From Megalobrama amblycephala (taxonomy: Eukaryota > Chordata > Actinopteri > Cypriniformes > Xenocyprididae), in contig NC_063049.1 in assembly GCF_018812025.1 (NCBI RefSeq), positions 10,545,537-10,609,536 of the forward strand: DNA of 64,000 nucleotides, written 5' to 3'. Made by a program: the position numbers and the translations under genes. The notes beneath the pieces were generated by a model, which did not search any database, had not been told where the DNA came from, and worked only from the letters and a program-made list of their open reading frames with translations. Of this stretch, positions 46,165 through 57,416 are shown piece after piece (position 1 is the stretch's first letter; each line of letters starts with the position of its first letter).

Positions 46165-46375
46165 ATGTTAAGGCAGGTGTCTCTAACCCTGCTCCTGGAG
46201 AGCTACCATCCTGCAGACTTCAGTTTCATCCCTGCTCCAACACACCTGCTTGTAGTTGTCAAGTAACCCTGAATAACATGATTAGCTGGTTCAGATGTGT
46301 TTGATTGGGGTTGGTGCTGACTCTCCAGGATGGTAGCTTTCCAGGAGCAGGGTTGGAAACCTCCTGCTTTAAGGG
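46165..46375. mobile_element. short palindromic MITE (AACCCTGCTCCTGGAGAGCT)
   Basis: Left 'ACCCTGCTCCTGGAGAGCTA' and 'CCATCCTGCAG' are mirrored by right 'CCAGGATGGTAGCTTTCCAG' and 'GAGCAGGGTTGG'. Interior 'AACACACCTGCTTGTAGTTG'. About 200 bp, same class as 37030-37237 and 61640-61810. Confidence 0.8.
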
Positions 46376-49322
46376 TGACAAGCTGTTTTACCCCTAAAAG
46401 TACAAGTTTTGCACATTTTTAGGTGTCTTGCCACCCATACTTATCTTCCAAGCACTCGAAGCTTGAGTTGAAGCCGCTTCCTTGGGCCCCTCCACTACGG
46501 ACAGCAAGCCAAATACGTTTAACCTCAATAGCTAAAATATTATACAGGCAAATAAACAGAAGAGAAAGGTTGGACCTGATCTCAAGTGAGGAGACTGACA
46601 GCCCTTCAGCAGGAGCTCAGATCTTAATGATTAATGAACTGAGGTACTGATTCTGTCTCTGTTTTAAAAGAAAGTGAGACTGGATCCATCATTTAGCCTG
46701 TGGCTAATTCACATCTGTCTTACACAGCATGTGAGTACATTAATTAGAATTAGTGAGTGTGCTGGAAACAGTACACTAAAGTTCTTGAATAGTATACTAT
46801 TTCCAGTGGATTTTGGAAGTTGGCATCTGTGCGTGCTTTTAGGCTAATATTGGCCACAACATCTTGGAAAAGTCTTTTGTGATTGTAAACCTTTTCGGTT
46901 GTTGAAACATCGTGAGGTTGCCAAAGCTGCCACAGCAGTTTTTTTTTTTTAATATATGAACCTAATAGTTATTTAATAATACACTGTGAAGTAGTAAATG
47001 TTAGCTATATTAATGATAAGCTTTTATACAAGCACAAACAGTTCTTGACAAAGGCGTCTGTGGTATCAAGAGGCAATTTTAGTACTGTGTCAACAGTGAA
47101 GTACTGGGCCTATGTAGAATACTGGAATTCAACCAATGTCTTATTAACATTTAAACAAGTTTACAAGAAAGCTATTAGATTTCTGATGCTGAGTCAGAGT
47201 GAAATTTCATTGTTGAGAACTTCTGAACAGCATTGAATATGTATGAGATGTTTTTTTTTTTTTTTATGTTGTTAAAATACTTTTTTATTTTAATATGCAG
47301 CTTAATATAAAGAAGTAAATTCATGGGTTAATTTCCTGCGAACATTGATTCTGTGGCACTTTCAATCTCTGAGCATGCCAACTAAGTGTGTGTTTCCCAA
47401 AAGCATTGTCACTCAATGACCACAAGTTTCAATGCTACCCAAATAGTTAAACAATTCAGTTCCAACAAACATTTGCAAACAGCATTACAAACTTGTAGGG
47501 TTGGAACTACAGCTCTCAGTCTGTGGTTAGTAGCATAGTTTCTTGTTAGTATGGCATGTGGACATGCTTTTGCGCAAAATAAGCAAGTCAACATGCAGTA
47601 CATTCTATATCTTTCATTCCATATGCTGTACCTGCTTAAGCTCTCCAATGATACATCGTACTGTGGCAGTTAAGCAGCAAGTTTCAGTATGTTGTTGTAC
47701 GGGAAACGCGCCCTAGCTTGACATAATAACATTGGCTCAACCAATGGTGTGAACTTGGGGTGGAACTTTCTGTTTTGTCTGGCCAATTCCAGACTGGGGT
47801 TGTGTTCAAGAAATCTGATTGATTTTACAACCTAAACAAAACAAGAAAATGCAGTATTAAAACATCAGGGCTAAACGTTGATTTTATTATTAAACAGAGT
47901 TGACAACTCTCAAAGGTCTCTAAGCATCAGCGATCAGATTTTATAGTTATTGCAGCACAGAGGAAACTGTTATAGTTCATGCAGCCTGTCTAAATTAATT
48001 TCGTATTACTTTTGTTAATTAGATTTCAATGCTTTTACCAAACCATCCGTGGGTAAAAGAATATATGACAGACAGAATAGGTTAGTGTTAAACAAGTGGA
48101 ATTCAGTGTTGTTGACAAGCTCATTCACACCAGTCTGCATAAATTTTCTCCATTTCCAGATGTTCTGATCTCTGAAGCCGAGGCGCATTTTCTGTAAATG
48201 AGAAAACAAATCTAATGCAGATGTCTGCCAGGCAGGTGAAGGCATTTCACTCTGTTTGAGGTCTTCAGGCTCTCTGGAGCTCAAAATGAGAATTCCATCT
48301 TTTCACCAGGAGCTAATTTGGAAACACGGCTTCATTATTACTTTTACATCTCTTGTCCAGCCCCTCTCTCTCTGTCTTTCATGTTCAAGGCTTGAGAGAA
48401 GGCCAGGTCTAAAGCATGTGCCAAATAAGCTAATTTCATCATCAGAACCACTTAAAGGGATAAATGGCATTAGCAGTGCTCAGGGCTGAAGCGTAAATGA
48501 GAACATGCTCACTGAAGCTTATCCAGAGTATTAATCACACACACATACAAAACACAGAAGAATATCAGCTACATAGACCCATCAGGGGGTTCATGCATAA
48601 TGCAGGTAATCCGAGATAGACTCTCTGCAATGCAAAACACAACCCATCCACAGTCTTTCTATAGACATATCACATCAGTTCCTACTACAAACTCTTCGCA
48701 GAATTTGCCTTTATAATACCCAGTCCTGAGGAAGAGCCTTCAGGATTGTTTTTACCATGGAACATTCACTTTTCCAAACCTTAGTGAGCTGTCTTGCGGT
48801 CTACTGCTTGCATAGATGGTTGGGGCCCAGTGTACTTGAAGCGAAATCAAAGAACGAACTGGTGTGATGTTCAAAACAGCCTGCCAAAACAAAAATTCGG
48901 GAAAAGTTCGCTCTGGTTGGTAAACACCTTTAAACTACCACTGTATAGTGGCGATTACACAATTAGTAGGTGTGCTCTGGGACTCTGCCTTCTTTGACAT
49001 GGACATCTACAATTCCATCTGTTTTGTCCATCAAGGTCAGACGTAAAAACAAAGCAATCCATTGCATAAAGTACTATATGAATAATTGTGACTGGAAAGC
49101 CAAATTCCAGATATGATGAAAAAATATGCTATGATCAGATGCTTTCTATACTGCTGTTTTCTCATCACTGTCATTTTTGATGTGTGTTTATTTGGTTACT
49201 GAGAGGAAAGCATGCAGAACATATTACAAATTCATCTAAACATCGCTCCCAGCAGTGTGGGTGCCGTCTGGATGTTCGCTAACTGTATACCGCTGCTCAG
49301 GTATTCAAACTTTTTTTTACCC
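46376..49322. other. no gene seen; repeat-poor DNA
   Basis: The longest stretch with little recognisable repeat. A frame at 47045-47236 reads YWAYVEYWNSTNVLLTF then KQVYKKAIRFL, vaguely like the end of a LINE reverse transcriptase, but too short to call. About 48110-48520 is a candidate conserved non-coding block. Confidence 0.45.
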
Positions 49323-49326
49323 TTAA

Positions 49327-49691
49327 AGTCTGCGTGAACCGGAAGTTGCAAACGACTTTTCTCCAGTGCTGTGACGTATTTCCAAGTGAAACGGAATATT
49401 GAATAGAGGGCAGAGTTTTACTTTAGCGCTCCTCCTCTCCATCTCTCGCTCATAGCAGACTAACGGTCGGAGGGGAGTGGTTTAAGCGATTTCAACCCAT
49501 GCCGTCAAACTGATGTCATTAGAGAAGGGGCACCATTGCAGAGGGGAGGAGCATTTTCAGATTTTGATTAAATATTACGAAGCCAAACAATTTTTTTGTG
49601 TGGATTGACTTGCACGGATGAATTGTTCACCACAAAACTAGCAATTTGAGCTAACAAAATAAATAAGGTCAATTTTGATTTCATGTGTACT
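49327..49691. mobile_element. TTAA-flanked short element, 365 bp
   Basis: TTAA at 49323-49326 and 49692-49695; the ends AGTCTGCGTGAACCGGAAGT and (reverse complement of the right end) AGTACACATGAAATCAAAAT are imperfect inverted repeats. The right TTAA is shared with the next element. Confidence 0.6.
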
Positions 49692-49695
49692 TTAA

Positions 49696-50100
49696 AGGAT
49701 TAGTTCACTTTCAAATAAAATTTACCTGATAATTTACTCACCCCCATATCATCCAAGATGTTCATGTCTTTCTTTCTTCAGACAAAAAGAAATTAAGGTT
49801 TTTGATGAAAACATTTCTGGATTATTCTCCTTATAGTAGACTTCAATGGCCTCCAAACAGTTGAAGGTCAAAATTACAGTTTCAGTGCAGCTTCAAAGGG
49901 CTTTAAACAATACCAGACGAGGAATAAGGGTCTTATCTAGGGTAACGATCTGTCATTTTAGAAAAAAATGTGAATGTATATGCTTTATATAAACAAATGA
50001 TCGTGCCACAAGAAAAAATGTAGGGTGGGACTTGTTTTTGTCCATTGGGAATTGATTGGATCGTTGGTTTGTTGTCGTTTGCTGGAAGGGATTATTGCCC
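49696..50100 (+). mobile_element. TTAA element fragment (AGGATTAGTTCACTTTC)
   Basis: Starts after TTAA (49692-49695) and matches 21942-22383 in reverse complement ('CATCCAAGATGTTCATGTCT'; 'ACCAGACGAGGAATAAGGGT'). Right end lost. Confidence 0.75.
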
Positions 50101-50151
50101 AGCCCTCATGCTGATGTGCACATAATAAGAAAAGAGATGTTGTTATGAGGG

Positions 50152-50910
50152 TGTGACAAGCAGGGTGGGGCGAGAGCCGTGAGCGAACAGCGTGAGGCCG
50201 GTGGCGTGATTGCTAAGTCACCTGCACACTGCACCGGTCCCATATCTGTCACTAGCATTTCCAATACAGATTTGCGCAAAACATTTGCGATATTTTCTAA
50301 ATATCAATAAAAAACTATTGCGAAATTACGGTGTTTCTATTAACCGATGTTATTCGACTAAAACATCTTTATCTCACGAAAAGTCATTTCAAAATCATGG
50401 CAACGGATGTTGGTAGGTTTACGTATATCCCAGCCACTGCATTAGCCATTATTGTATCAGGTGTTTCTTCCTCCTATCTGCTTCGACGTCTTGATAAATT
50501 CAAATTATGGCATTTCTTTGTTGTGTAGAATCCAATAGTCTCATAATACTTTTTTCGTTTATGAGTTTTGTCTTTTACTTTTGTCATCTTCTTCAGTTTT
50601 GCGAAATATTCCTTTTTCGAATTGCCTGAAAAACCATCTCATGCGAGCATAAAAAACTTTTTTGCGATATATGGGAGTTTTTGTGAAATTGATGTGTTTC
50701 CACTGGGTGTATTTTCAATTCGCAATTTCAATTTGTGCAATTTAAAGGGTAATGGAAATGCAGCTACTGTCGTTGCTCTTCCCTTTTTGCTTCTAGAGCT
50801 CCTCTGTGAGAGATACGAGACCGGTGTAGTGCACAGGTGACTCTCCTTAGCAATGACGCCACCGGCCTCACACCGTTCTCTCAAGGCTCTCGCCCGCCCT
50901 GCTTGTCACA
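50152..50910. mobile_element. long-armed inverted-repeat element with TG...CA ends and 5-bp duplication GAGGG
   Basis: GAGGG flanks both sides (50147-50151 and 50911-50915). The ends TGTGACAAGCAGGG ... CCTGCTTGTCACA open two arms of about 115 bp that are reverse complements at roughly 85% by eye, including 'GTGAGGCCGGTGGCGTGATT'. The core (about 50265-50785) holds a second inverted pair, 'GCATTTCCAATACAG' and 'GGGTAATGGAAATGC', probably a separate insertion. Frames at 50210-50884 are by-products. Confidence 0.75.
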
Positions 50911-50915
50911 GAGGG

Positions 50916-52974
50916 GGAGGGGGCGTTTTCTTAAAGATTATGGGGGCACATGAAGTTGATGTGCATGAATAAATCATTCATAATAAACACTTTAACATTT
51001 CATAAACAATAAAATAATTGACCATTTCAATTTCATGGTGAAGTAGTTAATGTAATTAAATTGCAACCTTCGAGTTTGTCATAGACCAAATGAAGGTATC
51101 TTAAAAGGCAGCATAATTATTCTGCCAAACTTTTGGACCAATCTTTGTGTTGGGAGGGCTATGATATCTTAAAAATCTTGTAGGAAGCTCACTAGGTTTT
51201 GAAACAGAATGCAGCACTTGCATTTGGAGGCTGTGAGTTTGTGAGGCCTGTGGTAAGAGATTGAATGATTGTTTTACCTCCATGAGCTGGAGCAGGGGCT
51301 ATTTTTGGTAGCGTACACCCAGGCTTCACATAGCGTACATTTTTGGATAATTGCTTTAAAGTGAGAGACCTAATCCATTGTTTCCATGGCATTAACAGTG
51401 CTCTCTTTCCTGCCATTACACTAAATGATACACAGCTGAGGAAAATAAATCAAATAAATCATAGCTTTTTTCCAATGACCAACCCTCCTCCATTACCACC
51501 GGATAAAGAACATGCGCTTCACTCCATGCTGTGCCCCATATGTAGCTTTTTCAACACACACAAAGAAATGATCTTGCACGAGCACGACCGGTACAAAACA
51601 TACAGGTCTTTTTGTCTCTACAGTCCATGGGGACGTCAAATCTCATTGGTAAGTATGTGTCGTAAGTAAAGGCAAGCCATCAATATCTAGCTCCTTTCTG
51701 TGGGATATAATTCCATTATCCCATTCCACCCCCACTCACTCAGCTAATGCCGTGGCTGGAGTGATTACCTCAGTGCCTGTCGATGATGTCACAGAGAGCG
51801 GCCTGAGTCAACGGCCAATCCCTTACTGGGGTTCCAGATTTCTAGAACACAAAGAGCCAACAAAAATGCACCCGGACCACTTAAAGCACACTAGGCTAGA
51901 GACAATGAATGAAACAGGAAGACCTCAAACTATGCTATTAATAACATGTCAAGTGCAAGAGAAAGTTTAGGGCTCCAATGGTAATATAATCAGGAAGTGA
52001 AGGTGGTTCTTTAGATAGAATGGCTTTCACAGACATGATTAATGGAAAAAGGCTTCTGATTGCTGCTTTTCCTTTGATGACAATCAATTTATCTCATTAA
52101 ATGTCATGAGTCATGGTTAGTCATGGTTACATACATTACAGTAATTCAGTTAATTAGACTACTGAAGATGACCATATTTATAAAAAAGAAAAAGAAAGAA
52201 AGAAAAGAAAATAGATATTTTCTGAAAGCAATGAGAGTGGTCCTTAACTGCATAGATATTTATACATACAGTAAAGATTGCATTAGCAACTGTTCCTATG
52301 TTCTCCAAAAGCCATTGTGAAGTATTAAATACTTTTTCCAGGTCCAGACCTCTACTTTCCAGTGAGAAATCTGAGCACAATTCATTTATAGCACACTTTC
52401 AATTTAAACTTTTTAAAACTCACTTTGTATACTACAGTCTCTCGGCTCACAGCATCACGGACGCAAACATTTGAACGATTCAGAAAAAGATGAATCATTG
52501 TCTGGCCAACTATGGTTTCAATAAGGAGATAAAGGTCAGATTGTGACTTTTCGGTCAAAGTCTGTCTGTGAACACTAAAGAGCAAGTTGATTGCGTCTGC
52601 AACCTATTTATTCACGTGTATCAGTATATATCTGCAATAGTCCTTAGCAGCTGATTTTCACAGGATTTAGTTTATCATTAATGTTAGATAATTTTGTGGT
52701 ATGAAAAAGGATATTGGTTAAAGCTCTTATAAATATTATTGATCATCAGAGAACCCTACAGCTGAATAAAAAAAAATGCATATACGCACACACACATATA
52801 TATACACACTTAAATAGTATAATTACTGTATCGTTTTGTGTTGTCAACAAACAAATTAATCACGTGATTACAATGAACCCATAGTTTAGAATAGTCAGTA
52901 CTGTATATGTCACCAACGCCACATTCCCACCTGTGAAAGGTATCTCATTTCACCTGAAATGTCTTGGTGGTAAG
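50916..52974. other. no confident gene; one candidate micro-exon
   Basis: Mostly plain DNA. Around 51613-51656 a pyrimidine tract ending CTACAG is followed 25 bp later by GTAAGTAT (see findings). A CxxC...HxH pattern in the frame at 51343-51669 does not fit a standard zinc finger. Confidence 0.45.
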
Positions 52975-53598
52975 CTGCAGCCGGAACCGGGAACACTTCC
53001 TATAACACCAGATGTACTCGTTACATCAGAAGAAGAATGGCATCTACGCTAATATTAGTCTTTCTGTTTATCCCGAGGTTTACCGTAGTCAACTGGATCC
53101 AGGCAGTATCCAGGTGAGACCAAGGACCTGTGCCTTGACACGACCACAACGCAGCCCTGAAGTATCAGCAGAGATTGAGTCAACTAGATCATCCATTGTG
53201 AAGGCCTCATCAACACGACAACCAGTAGCACAGTTCCTCAACAGACCGTCCATACCGGCGTGATGAATACGATCCTCAACTGGATGGAACTGAAATAAAT
53301 ACTTTGAATGTTGCAATCCTATCGGACTTATGATAGCATCCTGAGTCGTAACAAAGCACTGTTCGCCAGAGGAGATCTGGTCCCCCGACTAAGCCTGGTT
53401 TCTCCCAAGGTTTTTTTCTCCATTTTAACACCTACTTGCCACTTGTTTGTCACCTGATGTCACCTGTTGGAGTTTGGGTTCCTTGCCACTGTCGTCTTTG
53501 GCTTGCTTAGTTGGGGACACTTGACATTTGACTTGAATTGTAAAAAGCGCTATATAAATAAAGGTGACTTGACTTGACTTGACTTGATTTGACTGCAC
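52975..53598 (+). mobile_element. L2-type LINE 3' end with (GACTT)n tail
   Basis: Begins near 'AGCCGGAACCGGGAACACTT' and contains 'GTACTCGTTACATCAGAAGA'. It ends with the fish LINE signature 'CTGGTTTCTCCCAAGG', 'GGGTTCCTTGCCACTGTCG', 'AAAGCGCTATATAAATAAAG' and a tail of GACTT repeats. Only the non-coding 3' region is present; no reverse transcriptase remains. The frames on both strands at 53012-53316 are by-products. Confidence 0.8.
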
Positions 53599-53754
53599 AA
53601 TTCTGGGGAATTTAAAAAAAAATCATTGGTTTACTCTCAGAGAGTGTCGGAAATGTTTTGTTTCAAAATGGTGGATGCGTTGACGTGTCAGCTGAATGTG
53701 GTATCTACATATAGATAGATATTTATGCCTGCCACTACAAAACTCACTTATGTG

Positions 53755-53830
53755 AAACTAGGGTGTTTTGGGTGGTTGCCAGGGTATTGCTATGTGGTTG
53801 TTGTAGTATTCCAAGGGGTTTTTAGCATAA
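53755..53830. repeat. GGTTGCCAG-type short repeat
   Basis: 'GTTTTGGGTGGTTGCCAGGG' and 'TATTGCTATGTGGTTG' resemble 32290-32400. Confidence 0.5.
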
Positions 53831-53845
53831 ATTTCAGTTGCTTAA

Positions 53846-54518
53846 AGGGTTAGTTCACCCAAAAATGAAAATTCTGTCATTTATTACTTACCCTCATGCT
53901 GTTCCAAACCCGTAAAACCTTCGTTAATCTTCGTTAAGATATTTTAGTTCCGTGAGGCCTCCATAGGGAGCAATGACACTTCCTCTCTCAAGATCCATAA
54001 ACGTACTAAAACACATCTAAATCAGTTCATGTGAGTACAGTGGTTCAATATTAATATTATAAAGCGACGAGAATATTTTTGGTGCGCCAAAAAAACCAAA
54101 AAAACTTATTTAGTGATGGCCGATTTCAAAACACTGTTTTAGGAAGATTCGGAGCACAAATGAATCAGTGTATCGAATCATGATTCAGATCGCGTGTCAA
54201 ACTGCCAACGGCTGAAATCACGTGACATTGGCGCTCCGAACAGCAGATTCGATACACTGATTCATCTGTGCTGCGATGCTTCCTGAAGCATTGTTTTGAA
54301 ATCGGCCATCACTAAATAAGTCATTATAAAATATTCCAAAAATATTTTCGTCGCTTTATAATATTAATATTGAACCACTGTACTCACATGAACTGATTTA
54401 GATGTGTTTTTAGCACACGGAGCCATCGGATTTCAACTAAAATATCTTAATTTGTGTTCTGAAGATTAACGAAGGTTTTACGGGTGTGGAACGGCATGCG
54501 GGTAAGTAATAAATGACG
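53846..54518. mobile_element. palindromic MITE, truncated right end (copy of 27022-27731)
   Basis: TTAA (53842-53845) then AGGGTTAGTTCACCCAAAAA. The body matches 27022-27731 including the complementary halves. The last 40 bp and the right TTAA are missing after 'GGTAAGTAATAAATGACG'. Confidence 0.85.
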
Positions 54519-55561
54519 CCCGACACCACCCCTTCAGTGTTTTTTTGTTTTGTTTTTCATTATGTGAAACTTAATCTCTTAGAAGAGTAATAGCACACCT
54601 CTCCTCAACAAGCCTCAGGATTTGGGGGTATAATGCACATCTGTAGCACAAACATTGTGGGATGAGTTACACGCCAAAGTATTATACTTGAAAAACCCCT
54701 AACTATAATAGTAATGTTTGCTTTAGCAAACTCCACTAATGAGAGATTTGCAAAAACAAAGTTTAACCACACAATATATGCTTATATCATGACTTACAGT
54801 GAAGTTTCTCAATTATGTTGCAACATAACATTTTGATCATTAAATTTTCAACGTGTCTTGATGTCTCAAAAGGCACAATCAGTGTAGAGCAGTTGTCTAT
54901 TTTGGGTCCGTCTTCTCAAAATAGTATTCTTTTTTTCTTTCAGTACTACATATCCAGCCAAGAAAGTAATAATTTTAGAAGAGTTTAGCACTGGAGGGAA
55001 AGCTATTAAACTCAGCTAGGTTGCAGAAGTTTTACTGAGATGATAATGCATTAAGTTCTGTTGAAGAAAACTTATGTGAGCAAAAATCTAAAAATACATT
55101 CTCTTGTTCCCCATACAAAATAAATCTAATAACATTTTCTGTACTGTAAATGCACCATGCAGACTAAAGATGAGAACCACCATTAAAATTATTTTGTTCC
55201 AACATCCCATACTGTTCGTAGAAAGAGTTATAGCGATTGTTACCACACATCAAATGCTCACCTAAAATTAATGTCCTGAGAAATCACAACTGTTTCTGTG
55301 AGCATCTCTGTAAAGAGCAAAAAATAATCTGACTGTAGGATACTATTGTTTAGCCAATCAGACACACTCTCTACCTGTCAATAATTTTGGATGGCAAGGC
55401 TCAGTTGAGTCCAGTGTAGCCTGTCCATGGCATCAAATCAAAGATAAAATCACATGCCGCTCACATACTCCTCACCATAATCAGTGCTGCTAACTCATTG
55501 CCAATATACAGTAGTACAGTATTAGCATTAGAGGTTCATTATTCTATAATTTACACAATAT
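54519..55561. other. no gene seen
   Basis: Plain AT-rich DNA. Confidence 0.5.
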
Positions 55562-55684
55562 ATACACCGATGAGGCAAAACATTATGACCAGTCACAGAT
55601 GAAGCGAATATCGTTGATCATCTCCTAACAAGACCACATATGGTAGATTAGATGGTAAGCAAATAATCAGTTCTCGTAATCAAC

Positions 55685-57340
55685 GTGTTGGATGCAGGAC
55701 AAATGGGCAGGAATAAAGATCTTAACGACTTTGACAAGGGCCAAATTGTTATGACAAGGCGACTGGGTCAAAGTATCTCTGAAATGGCAAGACTTGTGGA
55801 CAGCAGTGGTGAGAATTTACCATCAGTGGCCCGAGGAGGGACAAACCACAAATGGGGGAAAGGGTGTTGGGCGGCCAAGGCTCATCAATGCACGTGGGTA
55901 TTGATGTCTGGTCCAAGCCAACAGAAAGTCTACTGTGGCACAAGAAATTTTAATGACGGTGAAGGGAGGGATGTGTTACAACTAGGGCTGTCAATCTTTT
56001 AATCACGATTAACAACACTATTCACTTATCGTGAAATTAAGCATACACCATTTATCTTGTTTAACACACTAATTTTGCCATCATTTGCTATATCCAGCAA
56101 AGTAAACCATCAGATTGAAGGGTCATTCTCACAACACTGTATTTTCCGCAAGCTTTTTTCAAGGTAAATTTAGGTTTCTTTCCAAAAAAGGACACTTGGA
56201 GACTCTAACAGAACTCCAAATAACCAAATTGTATAAAGACTCCATATAGATCATACATTTATCCACACCAAAGCACCCATGAAAAAAAAAACATTACAGA
56301 AAAAACTCAGAATTCACAGTATGTGTAAAGTGCAACAGCAAAAAGCTGGTCAAGTTGTGATACTGAACAGAACAACATGGAGATGCCAAAAAAACCTAAA
56401 CCAACCACCTTGACCTGACTGCATTATATTCCTACTACAGTACATGGATCCATTCAGAATAACTAAACACAGCAACATACGCATGACAAATCAAAACATT
56501 ACCCTGAATGTGTGAAACAATGTACTAAATGTACTGAAATGTGTCTGTGCATAAATTCAATGTGCGATCAGTGCATTGAGAGCGCACATAACCCGGTTTA
56601 TTTGCGCATCAATTTAACGGACTCACACGTGCTTACTTACTGTATGTCACCGTGAACAGGAATCTTTGATGACAGTTTGCATCAAAACTTTACTAGTGAG
56701 ACGCTGGTTTAAGATCTAAGATCATCTAATTGCATGGTGTAAATTATGTTAATGACGCAATTTCACATGTTTCAGTAATTTATTTGCATTATTTGTGTTA
56801 AATTATTTTAATGTATTAAGGATTTTGAATTAATCACATGCGTTCACGCATTAACGTTGACAGCTCTAGTTACAACACACATTCCATCACACTTTGCTGT
56901 GTCTGGGGTTGCATAGCCGCAGACCAATCAGAGTGCCTATGATGACCCCTGTCTACCGTCGAAAGCACACAAGTGCCGGAACTGGACCTGGGAGCAGTGA
57001 ATGTAGGTCGCCTGGTCTGGTGAGTCCCGTTTTCTATTACATCATGTGGACGGCTGTGTACATGTGCGTCATTTACATGGGGAAGAGATGGCACCAGGAC
57101 GCACTGTGGGATGATGACAAGCCGGTGTAGGGAGTGTGATGCTCTGGGCAATGTTCTGCTGGGAAACCCTGGGTCCAGCCATTCACGTGGACGTAAATTT
57201 GACATGTGCCACCTTCCTTAAACATTGTTGCAGACCAGGTGCACCCCTTCATGACAATGGTGTTCTCTGATGGAAGTGGCTCTTTGGTGCCAGATACCAC
57301 CTTCAGAAGTCTTGTAGAGTCCATGCCTCGGGGGATCACC
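55685..57340 (+). pseudogene. Tc1-like transposase relic, split and internally deleted
   Basis: N-terminal helix-turn-helix part at 55685-55980, interruption 55983-56868, then the middle region (HSRRPIRVPMMTPVYRRKH at about 56900-56960). Several frame changes follow, and 'VESMPRG' and 'AVLAA' codons lie at about 57315-57357. The catalytic Asp-Glu segment is missing. Same family as the relic at 39217-40240 but on the opposite strand. Confidence 0.8.
55983..56868. mobile_element. hAT element inserted in the Tc1-like copy, 886 bp
   Basis: GTTACAAC occurs on both sides (55975-55982 and 56869-56876), an exact 8-bp target duplication. The ends TAGGGCTGTCAATC ... GTTGACAGCTCTA are imperfect inverted repeats. 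'AATCACGATTAA' near the left and 'TTAATCACATGCG' near the right are subterminal motifs. No transposase frame. Confidence 0.9.
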
Positions 57341-57416
57341 GCTGTTTTGGCAGCACGCAGAAGACCGACAGCATATTAGGCAGGTGGTCATAATATTTTG
57401 GCTCATCAGTATATGT

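Larger units (their letters stand above)
55562..57416 (+). mobile_element. Tc1-like transposon, copy 2, interrupted by a hAT element
   Basis: Left ATACACCGATGAGGCAAAAC and right GGCTCATCAGTATAT are inverted ends of the same family as 39181-40254. The transposase begins near 55685 and carries [20 protein letters not shown]. It is split at 55983-56868 by a hAT insertion and resumes as LCLGLHSRRPIRVPMMTP, then reaches about 57340. The stretch holding the last two catalytic residues (QQDN...NPIEHLW in copy 1) is deleted, so the copy is dead. Confidence 0.85.

Noticed and set aside
47045..47236. possible LINE reverse-transcriptase fragment (YWAYVEYWNSTN...KKAIRF)
   Set aside because: The resemblance is short and weak; no flanking LINE sequence was recognised. 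A protein-profile search would be needed.
51343..51669. possible zinc finger (CPICSFFNTHKEMILHEH)
   Set aside because: Ligand spacing would be C-x2-C-x11-H-x1-H, which is not a C2H2 finger, and no neighbouring finger is present.
53012..53316. open frames on both strands (75-83 codons)
   Set aside because: Both lie within the non-coding 3' region of the L2-type element.
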